A stretch of 9,075 bases of DNA from Firmicutes bacterium UBA3936 (GCA_002385745.1 DGEC01000106.1:3380-12454), one strand, 5' to 3'; shown: positions 1 to 6,882, counted from the first letter of the stretch. Numbers and translations are program-made. The notes: generated by a model not told the origin, from the sequence alone.

Positions 1-59
1 TAGCAGCAAATACATCTAATAATAAGATGAAGTATTCCGGATGAAAGGGGGAAGAGCAT

Positions 60-806
60 TTGCCTTTGCTGGAGTTGCGGGACGTAGCACGGCAATACAA
101 AATGGGCCAGATACGTATAAATGCCCTTACGGATGTTTGTCTGACGGCTGAAGAGGGGGAATTTATCTCTGTTATGGGGCCTTCCGGATCGGGGAAATCG
201 ACACTGCTGAACATTATCGGCTGCCTGGACAGACCGACTTCCGGAACCTACATTCTGGCGGGACAGCATGTGGAAAAGATGAGCGACAACAAGCTGGCAG
301 AACTGCGCAACCACTTTATTGGCTTTGTTTTTCAGAGTTTTCACCTGCTGCCCAACCTGGATGCCCTGGCAAATGTGGAGCTGCCTTTAATTTACAGGGG
401 CATAGGAAGAAAAACGCGCCGGCAAAAATCTTGCCGCGCCCTGGAGGCAGTAGGTTTATACGAGCGCAGGCACCACCTGCCTTCACAGTTGTCAGGCGGG
501 GAACAGCAGAGGGTAGCCATTGCCAGGGCATTGGTAGGAGATCCGGCGGTGATCCTGGCAGATGAGCCGACAGGTGCTTTGGATTCGGCTTCCGGGCAGG
601 TCATCATGTCCATTTTCCAGCGCCTGAACAGGGAGAGGGGGATAACCATAATTCAGGTGACACATGAAGAAACAATTGCCCGTCATGCCCGGCGCGTTGT
701 CTATTTGCGGGACGGGAGAATTGAGAAAGAAGAGGAAATAACGAAGCCTTTAATTGCAGAAGCTCAGGCGAAGGTGCAAACAGTTCAGGAGGTGGGGAAA
801 AATTGA
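60..806 (+). CDS. MacB/LolD-type ABC transporter ATP-binding protein
   Basis: This is the cytoplasmic ATPase of an ABC exporter and should power the permease encoded at 2530-3849. The 248 residues hold the full set of ABC motifs: Walker A GPSGSGKST (40-48), Q-loop Q92, signature LSGGEQQR (144-151), Walker B VILADEP (164-170), D-loop ALD (173-175) and the H-loop histidine H202. The LPNLDALANVELPL segment after the Q-loop is typical of the MacB/LolD/FtsE-like branch. The start is TTG, chosen because AAAGGGGGAAG lies about 8 nt upstream and translation from it begins directly in the conserved first strand. The last 25 or so residues after DGRIEK are a charged tail beyond the usual domain end. 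The stop overlaps the start of the adaptor gene by 4 bp (TTGA), so the two are probably translationally coupled. The substrate cannot be read from the ATPase. Confidence 0.96.
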   Translation: MPLLELRDVARQYKMGQIRINALTDVCLTAEEGEFISVMGPSGSGKSTLLNIIGCLDRPTSGTYILAGQHVEKMSDNKLAELRNHFIGFVFQSFHLLPNLDALANVELPLIYRGIGRKTRRQKSCRALEAVGLYERRHHLPSQLSGGEQQRVAIARALVGDPAVILADEPTGALDSASGQVIMSIFQRLNRERGITIIQVTHEETIARHARRVVYLRDGRIEKEEEITKPLIAEAQAKVQTVQEVGKN

Positions 807-2503
807 TTCAGCGTCTGGTAACCATTCTTGTTATTTTGTTAATTGTATTGGGTGGAGGCTACTATGCCTACAAGCAGCTGGTTCCACCCCCTGAAGAAGA
901 AGCTGCGGGGCCTGTTTATGCCACCAAGCCGGTGATCAGGGGTGACATTACCGTAGGAGTGGAAGTTACAGGTCAGCTCAACCCCTCATCGGGCGGCAGT
1001 ATCCAGGTTCCCGGGAACAGGTATTCCGGTACTTCTGCTACATATACAATCAAGGAATCATTTGTCCAAGAAGGGGATATAGTCAAGCAAGGCCAACTGC
1101 TGGTCAGGTTGGAGGCGCCTGACTTGCAGACACAGATTGACGGCAAGCAGGCTGAACTGGCGGCTGAACGCAAGTCTTTGGCTGAACTGATGAATGTTCC
1201 GGTTGATCAGGTGGATTATATTGATCCTACCCGGGGCATTACGCTGTACTCCCCCATTGCAGGCAGGGTAACCGGCCTTACGGTCAAGGAAGGGGACAAA
1301 CTGGAGCGCGGCCTGATAGTGGCGCGGGTTGTCAACGATTCTAAATTCAGGATTACCGCAAAACTCCTGCCGGGAGAATTGGAAAATGTTGAGGTAGGAG
1401 ACGAGGTCCTGTTATCGTTTTCTGATTTTTCAGGTTATGTGCGGGCTAAAGTTGTTGATATCAATCCCAATTTAATAACGGAAAAAGCATCGGATCTTTA
1501 TGATTCGGTTACCGGCGGAAGGGGCAGCGGCGACCAGTATGTTTTTGTCCACTGGGTAACCTTGGAGGGCGACAACCCCGGACTGGTGCAGCCCGATATG
1601 ATTGCCAAAATCGGCCTGGCAAAAGACAAACGGCAGGCACTTAATGAATACAATGCCAGGTGGCTGCGCTACATGTCCGTTGTTGACGGCTATGCAGAGG
1701 AAGAAAGGGTACTTAGCAGTGCCGAAGCCATAATTACACGTATTTTTGTCAGCAACATGCAACTGGTGGAAAAGGGAGAGCCTCTGATTTCACTGGCGGG
1801 AGAGGACGCGCTTAATCTCATTCAGGAAAAACTGGCAAAAATACGCGCCATCCAGCTTGAAATCCAGCAGCTTTACAACCAGTTCAGTGCACTGGAGATC
1901 ACTGCACCCATGGACGGTATTGTAGCCTATATTGATGCCATGCCCGGCAGAACGGTACAGCCGGGGGACTGGATTGGCCATATTTATATTGCTAAAGATA
2001 TGAGGCTGGGCACTGAAATTGATGACATTGATATTTTACTGGTCCAGCAGGGCGCGCATGTTGATATCACAGTTGATGCTTTGCCGGGCGAAGTATTTGC
2101 CGGAGAAGTCCTGAACGTGTCCACAATTGGCTGGGGCGGCGAAAGCGGCACCAGGTTTTATGTGGAAATTAAAGTAAGCGGCAGTGATAACCTCCGTCCC
2201 GGAATGCAGGCAAGAGGATTTATTAATGCCGGCAGCGCCAAAGATGTGCTCCTTGTTCCCATTGAAGCCGTATTTGAGGATGACGGCAAATCCAAAGTTG
2301 AAGTGCTGGAGGAAGACGGTACCATCAGGCTTGTGCCTGTTAAGCTGGGACTGATGGACAGCATGTATGCCGAGGTCAAGGAAGGGCTTAAGGAAGGGGA
2401 GCAGGTTATTACCGGCAGCACAGCCGATCTGCTGCCCAGCCGGAGCATCCGGTCCAATGAAAGCATTCTGCCGGAACGGCCCGACAAGTCTGAAGAAGAA
2501 TAG
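803..2503 (+). CDS. MacA/HlyD-like efflux adaptor with two apparent adaptor modules
   Basis: This is a membrane-anchored extracytoplasmic adaptor of a MacAB-like exporter. An N-terminal hydrophobic helix (about residues 5-24, preceded by Arg and with no lipobox) anchors it. The rest reads as two consecutive adaptor modules. Module 1 has a lipoyl half-motif EGDIVKQGQLL (from 90), a short helix (about 113-130), the returning lipoyl half SPIAGRV (150-156) and a beta-barrel-like stretch to about 275. Module 2 has VEKGEPL (322-328), a helical stretch (about 333-362), ITAPMDG (366-372), a second barrel-like stretch and a membrane-proximal domain to about 555. MacA/YknX-type adaptors are usually about 370-450 residues, so 566 is long. 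The start is TTG, with GGAGG at 788-792 and a 4-bp overlap with the ATPase gene. The adaptor family is clear; the two-module reading is my own inspection and is less certain. Confidence 0.9.
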   Translation: MIQRLVTILVILLIVLGGGYYAYKQLVPPPEEEAAGPVYATKPVIRGDITVGVEVTGQLNPSSGGSIQVPGNRYSGTSATYTIKESFVQEGDIVKQGQLLVRLEAPDLQTQIDGKQAELAAERKSLAELMNVPVDQVDYIDPTRGITLYSPIAGRVTGLTVKEGDKLERGLIVARVVNDSKFRITAKLLPGELENVEVGDEVLLSFSDFSGYVRAKVVDINPNLITEKASDLYDSVTGGRGSGDQYVFVHWVTLEGDNPGLVQPDMIAKIGLAKDKRQALNEYNARWLRYMSVVDGYAEEERVLSSAEAIITRIFVSNMQLVEKGEPLISLAGEDALNLIQEKLAKIRAIQLEIQQLYNQFSALEITAPMDGIVAYIDAMPGRTVQPGDWIGHIYIAKDMRLGTEIDDIDILLVQQGAHVDITVDALPGEVFAGEVLNVSTIGWGGESGTRFYVEIKVSGSDNLRPGMQARGFINAGSAKDVLLVPIEAVFEDDGKSKVEVLEEDGTIRLVPVKLGLMDSMYAEVKEGLKEGEQVITGSTADLLPSRSIRSNESILPERPDKSEEE

Positions 2504-2529
2504 TAGCAGGCTGCCAAAGGAGTGATACG

Positions 2530-3849
2530 ATGTTCAAATGGATTCGTTCATTATGGGTCCGGTTCTGGTTTAGCGTACAAATGGCCTGGCATGGAATACT
2601 TTCCAACCCCCTGCGGTCAGCCCTGACTATTTTAGGTGTTGCCATAGGCGTGGCATCTGTGGTAAGCCTGATGGGTATCGGCGAAGGTGCGCGTCAGGCT
2701 GTGGTTAACCAGTTTAAGAGCCTGGGAGCCAATGTAATTGTTGTCAAAGCGGAAGACCCGTCGGCCGAATTTGAAGCGGATTTTGCCACGCAGCTGCAGG
2801 AAATGGTCCCGCAATTGCAGGAGGTTACACCGGTTGTCTATGGTGAAGTGCCGGTTTGCTGGCGGCGCGAAAGGGGCCTGGCCCAGCTCGTGGGGGTAAA
2901 CAGCAAGTTTCCTGAAATAAGAGACCACCCGGTGGTGTCGGGACATTTCTTTTCCAACCTGCACATTGAGCAGCGTTCCCCGGTGGTTGTGCTTGGCTAT
3001 AACGTGGCGGCCGGCCTGCTGCGGGGACGCAGCCCCGTGGGGCAGACGCTGACCTTGGACGGTCGCACCTTCCGTATTATCGGCGTGCTGGCTCCCAAAG
3101 GCCCCAACCAGGCTGAAGGAATAGACGATAAATTTATTATTCCGTACACTACGGCTTTGCAGCTGGCAAAGAAAAAGACAGTGTCGGAAATATGGGGGAA
3201 AGCGGAGTCGGCGCTTGATGCGGATCTGGCCACGGTACAGCTTGGGCGGATTATTGCGCGCAAGCTGGGAATGGGCACCAAAGCGCCTGCACCGCCTACC
3301 GGCGAGGATGGAATCCCCCCGGATGTTGGTTTCGATATGGCACCCATTGTCGAGCCTGCCAGACCGGGACCTCCCGAGGAGGGGAGTCAATCTTTGATAA
3401 CCGGCAAGGACCTGGTGACAATCACCAACCTGAACCAACTGGTGCAGGAAGCCGACAAAGCCAACAGGGTTATGACACTTCTTTTAGGCGGCATTGCAGC
3501 CGTGAGCCTGCTTGTAGGCGGGCTTGGCATTATGAACATTATGCTTGTGGCCGTAACTGAAAGAACAAAGGAAATCGGGGTTAGAAGGGCACTGGGCGCA
3601 AAACAGGGCGACTTAATTACCCAGTTTTTGCTGGAGGCGCTTTATTTAAGCGCCATCGGTGCGATCGCCGGCGTGGCAGCCGGAATCTGGGGCACCAGCC
3701 TTTTTGCCCAGTATGGTTTTGAAACGGCAATCAGCCTTCAGGCCATCCAGATTGCGGGAGGCGTTGCCCTGGCCACCGGCCTGTTGTTCGGTGTTTACCC
3801 GGCCATTTCGGCTTCATCGGTGCCGCCCGTTGAAGCGCTGCGCAGGTAA
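2530..3849 (+). CDS. MacB-like ABC transporter permease (FtsX family)
   Basis: This is the membrane subunit of the exporter. The topology fits four transmembrane helices: TM1 at about residues 31-50 (after NPLRSALTILG), a large extracytoplasmic MacB-type domain, then TM2 (about 314-340), TM3 (about 365-388) and TM4 (about 401-425). The hallmark ERTKEIGVRRALGA follows TM2 (from about residue 344), and the end PPVEALRR is typical of the family. The ATPase is a separate gene, as in Gram-positive MacB relatives, unlike the fused MacB of E. coli. ATG is chosen because AAAGGAG lies at 2516-2522; the gap to the adaptor stop is 26 bp. Oddities: a Pro/Gly/Glu-rich linker at 251-288 in the extracytoplasmic domain, immediately followed by an in-frame TTG with an SD-like purine run upstream. 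The substrate is unknown; drugs, peptides and lipoproteins are all known for relatives. Confidence 0.95.
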   Translation: MFKWIRSLWVRFWFSVQMAWHGILSNPLRSALTILGVAIGVASVVSLMGIGEGARQAVVNQFKSLGANVIVVKAEDPSAEFEADFATQLQEMVPQLQEVTPVVYGEVPVCWRRERGLAQLVGVNSKFPEIRDHPVVSGHFFSNLHIEQRSPVVVLGYNVAAGLLRGRSPVGQTLTLDGRTFRIIGVLAPKGPNQAEGIDDKFIIPYTTALQLAKKKTVSEIWGKAESALDADLATVQLGRIIARKLGMGTKAPAPPTGEDGIPPDVGFDMAPIVEPARPGPPEEGSQSLITGKDLVTITNLNQLVQEADKANRVMTLLLGGIAAVSLLVGGLGIMNIMLVAVTERTKEIGVRRALGAKQGDLITQFLLEALYLSAIGAIAGVAAGIWGTSLFAQYGFETAISLQAIQIAGGVALATGLLFGVYPAISASSVPPVEALRR

Positions 3850-3865
3850 AATTCCGGAGATCATT

Positions 3866-3904
3866 AAAAATCCTGACAGGCGCAAGAGTCTGTCAGGATT
3901 TTTT
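3866..3904 (+). terminator. Rho-independent terminator of the exporter operon
   Basis: A perfect 14-bp inverted repeat (arms 3866-3879 and 3890-3903, 10-nt loop) begins 17 bp after the permease stop. The 5' arm starts with five A and the 3' arm ends in a T-run (3899-3904). This is a standard intrinsic terminator, and its symmetry could also stop transcription from the other strand. Confidence 0.93.
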
Positions 3905-3954
3905 ACTGGGTGCATGCTTCTTGTGGCGGTTGAGCCGCGCCTGTATGAAGGGGA

Positions 3955-3983
3955 TTGTCCCGCCTTTGGTTAAATGATATGAT
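3955..3983 (+). promoter_or_regulatory. Probable sigma-A promoter of the lipoprotein gene
   Basis: TTGTCC (3955-3960, 4 of 6 matches to TTGACA) is followed by a 17-bp spacer and TATGAT (3978-3983, 5 of 6 matches to TATAAT). A TG one base upstream of the -10 (3975-3976) makes it an extended -10. Transcription would start near 3990, giving a leader of about 35 nt before the ATG at 4024. Its position just after a terminator and before a single gene supports it. Confidence 0.6.
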
Positions 3984-4023
3984 AATGTGGAGATTAACAA
4001 ATATTTGTGACAGGTGATGGAAG

Positions 4024-4899
4024 ATGAGGAAAAGGTTTTTCTTAATTGCTCTTGCGCTGGTTTTGCTTGCCGGTCTTGTTGCTTGCGGTGAGGGCACCTC
4101 AACCGCGCCCGGAGGCAATGAAGCAAATGAAAATGAGCAGGCAAATGAAGCTGCAGTGAAGGAAATAACCATTGATGAGCAGCTTCTGCTGGACAGGGAT
4201 GGGATTGTAATTTCAGCAACCGGCCTGGAAGAAACATGGCTGGGGCCGGAAATAAACATCCTGATTGAGAATAACTCCGGGCAGCCGGTGACGGTCCAGG
4301 CCAGGAACACTTCAGTAAACGGCTACATGGTTGAACCCGTCTTTTCCTGCGATGTGGCACCGGGAAAGAAAGCCAATGATTCAATAACATTTACCGGCAG
4401 CGACCTGCAAAAATGCGGTATCGAGGTCATGGCTCGGATTGAACTGGTCTTTCATGTTTTTAACACCGATTCCTGGGCAACCGTTTTTGATTCGGAGCCG
4501 GTGGTTATTGAAACCTCTGCCGCCGGCACTTATACACAGGAATATGATACTTCCGGAACCGTTGTTTTTGATGAAGCCGGAATTAAAATAATCTTTAAAA
4601 GCATAGCGGAAAGCATGATGGGACCTGAAGCGGTTCTTTACATCGAGAATAACAGTGCGGAAAATATTACCGTTCAGGCCGAGAATACATCGGTAAACGG
4701 CTACATGGTTGAGCCCATTTTTTCCTGTGATGTCGTTCAGGGTAAAAAAGCAGTGGACAGTCTTTCATTTTTCGAGGAAGACCTTGCCAAAAACGGTATT
4801 GAAAAAATTGAGGAAATTGAGCTTTATTTCCATATCTTTAATACGGAATCCTGGAATACTATTCTGGATACCGCGACAATTAAAATAACTGTTCAGTAA
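4024..4899 (+). CDS. Lipoprotein with two tandem copies of an unrecognised domain
   Basis: This is a predicted exported lipoprotein of 291 residues: a basic N-terminus (MRKR), a hydrophobic core and a lipobox LVAC with the acylated cysteine at C21. A low-complexity Asn/Glu/Ala linker (about 22-45) follows, as is common after a lipobox. The rest is two copies of one domain, about 54-163 and 180-289, in register at exactly 126 residues. Shared motifs include GPE plus IENNS (74-85 and 200-211), NTSVNGYMVEP (95-105 and 221-231), FSCDV (107-111 and 233-237) and HxFNTxSW (144-151 and 270-277). The alternating hydrophobic pattern suggests beta-sandwich domains (inference). Copy A has Cys at 109 and 131; copy B keeps only C235, with Asn at 257. 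I do not recognise the family. AGGTGATGG just upstream serves the ATG. It has its own promoter and terminator, so a link to the neighbouring exporter is only positional. Confidence 0.9.
   Translation: MRKRFFLIALALVLLAGLVACGEGTSTAPGGNEANENEQANEAAVKEITIDEQLLLDRDGIVISATGLEETWLGPEINILIENNSGQPVTVQARNTSVNGYMVEPVFSCDVAPGKKANDSITFTGSDLQKCGIEVMARIELVFHVFNTDSWATVFDSEPVVIETSAAGTYTQEYDTSGTVVFDEAGIKIIFKSIAESMMGPEAVLYIENNSAENITVQAENTSVNGYMVEPIFSCDVVQGKKAVDSLSFFEEDLAKNGIEKIEEIELYFHIFNTESWNTILDTATIKITVQ
4183..4890 (+). repeat. Two-copy intragenic duplication with 378-bp period
   Basis: The copies lie at 4183-4512 and 4561-4890 inside the lipoprotein gene. The protein motifs match in register without any indel. 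Nucleotide identity is high only locally (for example around 4318-4357 and 4696-4735) and many third positions differ elsewhere, so the duplication is old and kept by selection rather than recent. Confidence 0.88.
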
Positions 4900-4911
4900 C
4901 GGCGCCTGGAA

Positions 4912-4947
4912 AAAAGATGTGGACCGGTGAACGGGTCCACATCTTTT
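4912..4947 (+). terminator. Hairpin terminator after the lipoprotein gene
   Basis: A perfect 14-bp inverted repeat (arms 4912-4925 and 4934-4947, 8-nt loop) starts 12 bp after the stop. The 5' arm begins with an A-run and the 3' arm ends in TTTT, then GC interrupts the T-tract. Termination is likely, though the short T-tract may allow some readthrough into the next gene. No clear separate promoter was seen between here and 5030. Confidence 0.85.
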
Positions 4948-5029
4948 GCTATATAAAAGGCAGATAAACCACAAGCGCGATCCGGCGGGGTTGCGGGACA
5001 AGTTTAGAAAGAGGAAGGGAAGATGCCAA

Positions 5030-5494
5030 ATGTGGTGGAAAGAGACTGCTGTAAGGACAGTTATTATTGACGGCCAGGGCGGGAAAATAGGGTCTTCCAT
5101 CGTCAGGCAGCTGAAAAACAGCTTGCCGGAACTTCAGCTTCTGGCCCTGGGAACCAACAGCATTGCCACCTCGGCGATGCTCAAGGCGGGGGCGGACATG
5201 GGAGCTACCGGTGAAAACTCCGTTGTGGTCGGTTGCCGGGATGCCGATATTATTATCGGGCCTTTGGGCATCATTCTTGCCGATTCCTTCATAGGTGAAA
5301 TAACACCGGTCATGGCCCGGGCGGTAGCCGCAAGCAGGGCGCTGAAAATTCTTATTCCCATGAAAAAATGCGGAGTTGAGATCATGGGAGTGCAGAACAC
5401 TCCTCTCAGCGGTTATATTGAGCTGGCTGTGGCCCGGGTTAAAAGCCTGCTGGAGCAAAAGGGTGAACCTTCAGGCTTGCCCGGCCAACAGTAA
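5030..5494 (+). CDS. DUF3842 family protein, function unknown
   Basis: This small soluble protein (154 residues) matches the DUF3842 family common in Clostridia, whose role is unknown. Visible features are a Rossmann-like start VIIDGQGGKIG (11-21), then ALGTNSIATSAMLKAGAD (39-56), GATGEN (58-63), IIIGPLGIILADS (74-86) and GEITP (89-93). The Gly-rich loop after the first strand suggests nucleotide or dinucleotide binding (inference). An open frame extends upstream to a TTG at 4946, but that start sits in the terminator stem of the previous gene and has no ribosome site. I chose ATG 5030, with the purine run AGGAAGGGAAG about 8-12 nt upstream; this leaves only about ten residues before the conserved core. 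The stop is 17 bp from the stop of the convergent kinase gene, with no obvious terminator between them. Confidence 0.88.
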   Translation: MWWKETAVRTVIIDGQGGKIGSSIVRQLKNSLPELQLLALGTNSIATSAMLKAGADMGATGENSVVVGCRDADIIIGPLGIILADSFIGEITPVMARAVAASRALKILIPMKKCGVEIMGVQNTPLSGYIELAVARVKSLLEQKGEPSGLPGQQ

Positions 5495-5511
5495 ACCGCT
5501 GCCTTCTCAAG

Positions 5512-6093
5512 TCAGTTTTGCAAAAAAACAAGGTGGCACTGCTCCATGATTCTAAATTCCCGGAAGTAGCTGTTTTCAAGGGGCAGCCATTCTTCAATGA
5601 AACGCTTATACAAAAGGGGCCCGCTGCGCTTGCGGAGGCGTTTGTCCTGGGTGCGGGGATCAATAGCCAGAAAAACCTTAAGGTGGTAAGCATGGGCCAG
5701 CGCCGGATGCAGGCTGTACACGCCTTCAATAATATTCAGCTTTTGCGGTCTCACCGTTATAATTTCACCCGGAGCCTGTCTTCGGCAGTCAAAGGGGTGG
5801 TAGGAAAAAGCTTTTTTGCCCGCCAGGTGGGGAAGTATCTCCCGGGCAAATCGTTCATAGTGGACATTGCCGCCCGGTTCCGCCAGGCGCGCCGGGGTTT
5901 TCAATTCCTCGGGGAGAAAGAAATCGTCCATATGAAAAACATTGCAGGGATAGATTGTTTTCAGCAGGGCGGCCAGAGCGGTTTTGCCGGCACTGCAGTT
6001 GCCGTCAATAGCCACATTAACTGTCGCATGTTTTTTGCATAAAGTGTCAATACGTGAGAAAAGGGCCGCGTAGCGGGCCTGTTCAGCTTTCAC
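5512..6093 (-). CDS. Uridine kinase-like P-loop kinase
   Basis: This is a complete 193-residue small-molecule kinase of the uridine kinase/phosphoribulokinase superfamily. Visible motifs are Walker A GNCSAGKT (31-38), HMDDFFLP (54-61) with the acidic pair D56/D57 expected near metal and substrate, PGGNVHYERF (73-82), IIEGVYSLHP (121-130) and a basic lid-like stretch RTQDKRLRKRSG. This arrangement is typical of clostridial proteins annotated as uridine kinase, but the substrate has often not been tested. The start is GTG, with GGAG 9 nt upstream on the minus strand. It lies 17 bp downstream of the ECF S-component gene in one operon, so it may phosphorylate the compound taken up by that transporter. 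A 174-residue open frame on the opposite strand is an antisense shadow. Confidence 0.9.
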   Translation of the reverse strand: MKAEQARYAALFSRIDTLCKKHATVNVAIDGNCSAGKTALAALLKTIYPCNVFHMDDFFLPEELKTPARLAEPGGNVHYERFAREILPHLAGKKAFSYHPFDCRRQAPGEIITVRPQKLNIIEGVYSLHPALAHAYHLKVFLAIDPRTQDKRLRKRSGPLLYKRFIEEWLPLENSYFREFRIMEQCHLVFLQN

Positions 6094-6110
6094 AGCATCT
6101 CACTCCGTGT

Positions 6111-6635
6111 TTAAGCTTTGCGGTGTTCTACGACTGCAACTATTATGGGTATGAGGATTATTTGCAGTATTATACCGGGAACTGCCTTAACAAAGGCTTC
6201 AGTAACAAAGATTTCCCAGGTCAGCGGAACTTCAGCCAGGTGTAGTAGTATCCAGCGGACAGTCCCCCAGACTATTCTGCCTATAATCATGGATGTGATT
6301 AGCGATATGTAGATTGACAAGCGCCTTTTGGGCAGCAGGCGGTGGAACAAACCGGTGAAAAAGCCGTAGGCTGCCAGCTCAAAGCTCATGGAAACAGCGA
6401 CGGGGAAGATGGGCGGCATACCAAACAAAGCACTGCGTAGCACCGGTAAAATGAAACCGATAATAAGCCCGAAAGGTGCGCCCAGGATAAAGCCGGCAAT
6501 CAGTACGGGAATGTGCATGGGCAGCAGGGCATTGCCGAGACTTTGCAACTGCCCGGTTAAGAAAGGCAAGAGCAGCCCGAGGGCAATAAAGAAACCTGCC
6601 AGGACCGGTTTTTTTACTTTTTCCGTGTTGGTCAT
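6111..6635 (-). CDS. ECF transporter S component (substrate-binding membrane subunit)
   Basis: This is a small, very hydrophobic protein (174 residues, about six membrane helices) that reads as the substrate-capture subunit of an energy-coupling-factor vitamin transporter. Typical features are the first helix ending in GQLQSLGNALLPMHIPVLIAG, then GFILGAPFGLIIGFILPVLRSALFG, PIFPVAVSMSFELAAYGFFTG and the last helices near the C-terminus. The MHIPV motif resembles some pantothenate-type S components, but that is a weak, remembered similarity. A longer frame opens at 6662; I chose ATG 6635 because GGAGGGA sits about 6 nt upstream of it and would be coding otherwise. No EcfA or EcfT gene is in the window, so it would use a shared module encoded elsewhere. 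The uridine-kinase-like gene follows in the same operon. Confidence 0.88.
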   Translation of the reverse strand: MTNTEKVKKPVLAGFFIALGLLLPFLTGQLQSLGNALLPMHIPVLIAGFILGAPFGLIIGFILPVLRSALFGMPPIFPVAVSMSFELAAYGFFTGLFHRLLPKRRLSIYISLITSMIIGRIVWGTVRWILLHLAEVPLTWEIFVTEAFVKAVPGIILQIILIPIIVAVVEHRKA

Positions 6636-6882
6636 TTTTCTCCCTCCAATAAAAAAAACCATAAATGTACTGCTTTCCGTGAGAAGGCGAATACCTTCAT
6701 GGTATAACTGGTAAAAAGATTTGGATTTAGGCAGCGTGCCTGCTGCGGCAGGCGGTTAATTTAAAGGTAGCATAAAGGTTCTCCCCGGTCAAGCTGTTAA
6801 TTCTCCGGTATTGTACGGAAAACAAAAGGTAATTGCTTATTTGTCGCGAAATAAGAATTATCAATCCATTGAGGTGAGATCC
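6636..6882. other. Divergent intergenic region between S-component and PilZ genes
   Basis: These 247 bp hold the control regions of two divergent units. Seen here: a GC hairpin GCCTGC-TGCG-GCAGGC (6738-6753); two short overlapping hairpins (6691-6705 and 6683-6698) that cannot form together; and a 22-codon minus-strand frame (6632-6700) that overlaps the S-component start. A weak minus-strand promoter candidate is TTGACC (about 6791-6786), 17 bp, TACCTT. No strong sigma-A pair was found for the PilZ gene, and I recognise no known riboswitch class. Confidence 0.4.

Noticed and set aside
2632..3438. 268-residue minus-strand open frame
   Set aside because: Antisense to the MacB-like permease and rich in His/Arg/Gln without any domain pattern; a shadow of codon bias in the real gene.
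4946..5029. Upstream extension of the DUF3842 gene from TTG 4946
   Set aside because: The start is inside a terminator stem, has no ribosome site, and would add a basic non-conserved segment absent from the family core.
5495..5511. Shared terminator between the convergent DUF3842 and kinase genes
   Set aside because: The 17-bp gap and its flanks show no convincing inverted repeat with a T-tract.
5518..6042. 174-residue plus-strand open frame
   Set aside because: It lies fully antisense to the kinase gene, which has clear P-loop motifs and a ribosome site; the translated frame shows no recognisable domain.
6651..6658. Run of eight T on the minus strand ahead of the S-component gene as a leader terminator
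   Set aside because: No stable hairpin immediately precedes the run, so an attenuator is not supported.
6636..6662. Nine-residue N-terminal extension of the ECF S component
   Set aside because: The extension codons contain GGAGGGA, which is perfectly placed as the ribosome site of ATG 6635.
6738..6753. GC hairpin as a terminator
   Set aside because: The stem is only 6 bp and is not followed by a real T-run on either strand, and no gene ends beside it.
6636..6800. Known vitamin riboswitch (TPP, FMN, THF or cobalamin type) in the S-component leader
   Set aside because: I looked for the conserved core motifs by eye on the minus strand and found none; only short local hairpins are present.
6811..6882. 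N-terminal extension of the PilZ protein
   Set aside because: It would swallow the GAGGTGA ribosome site and push the RxxxR motif away from its normal N-terminal place.
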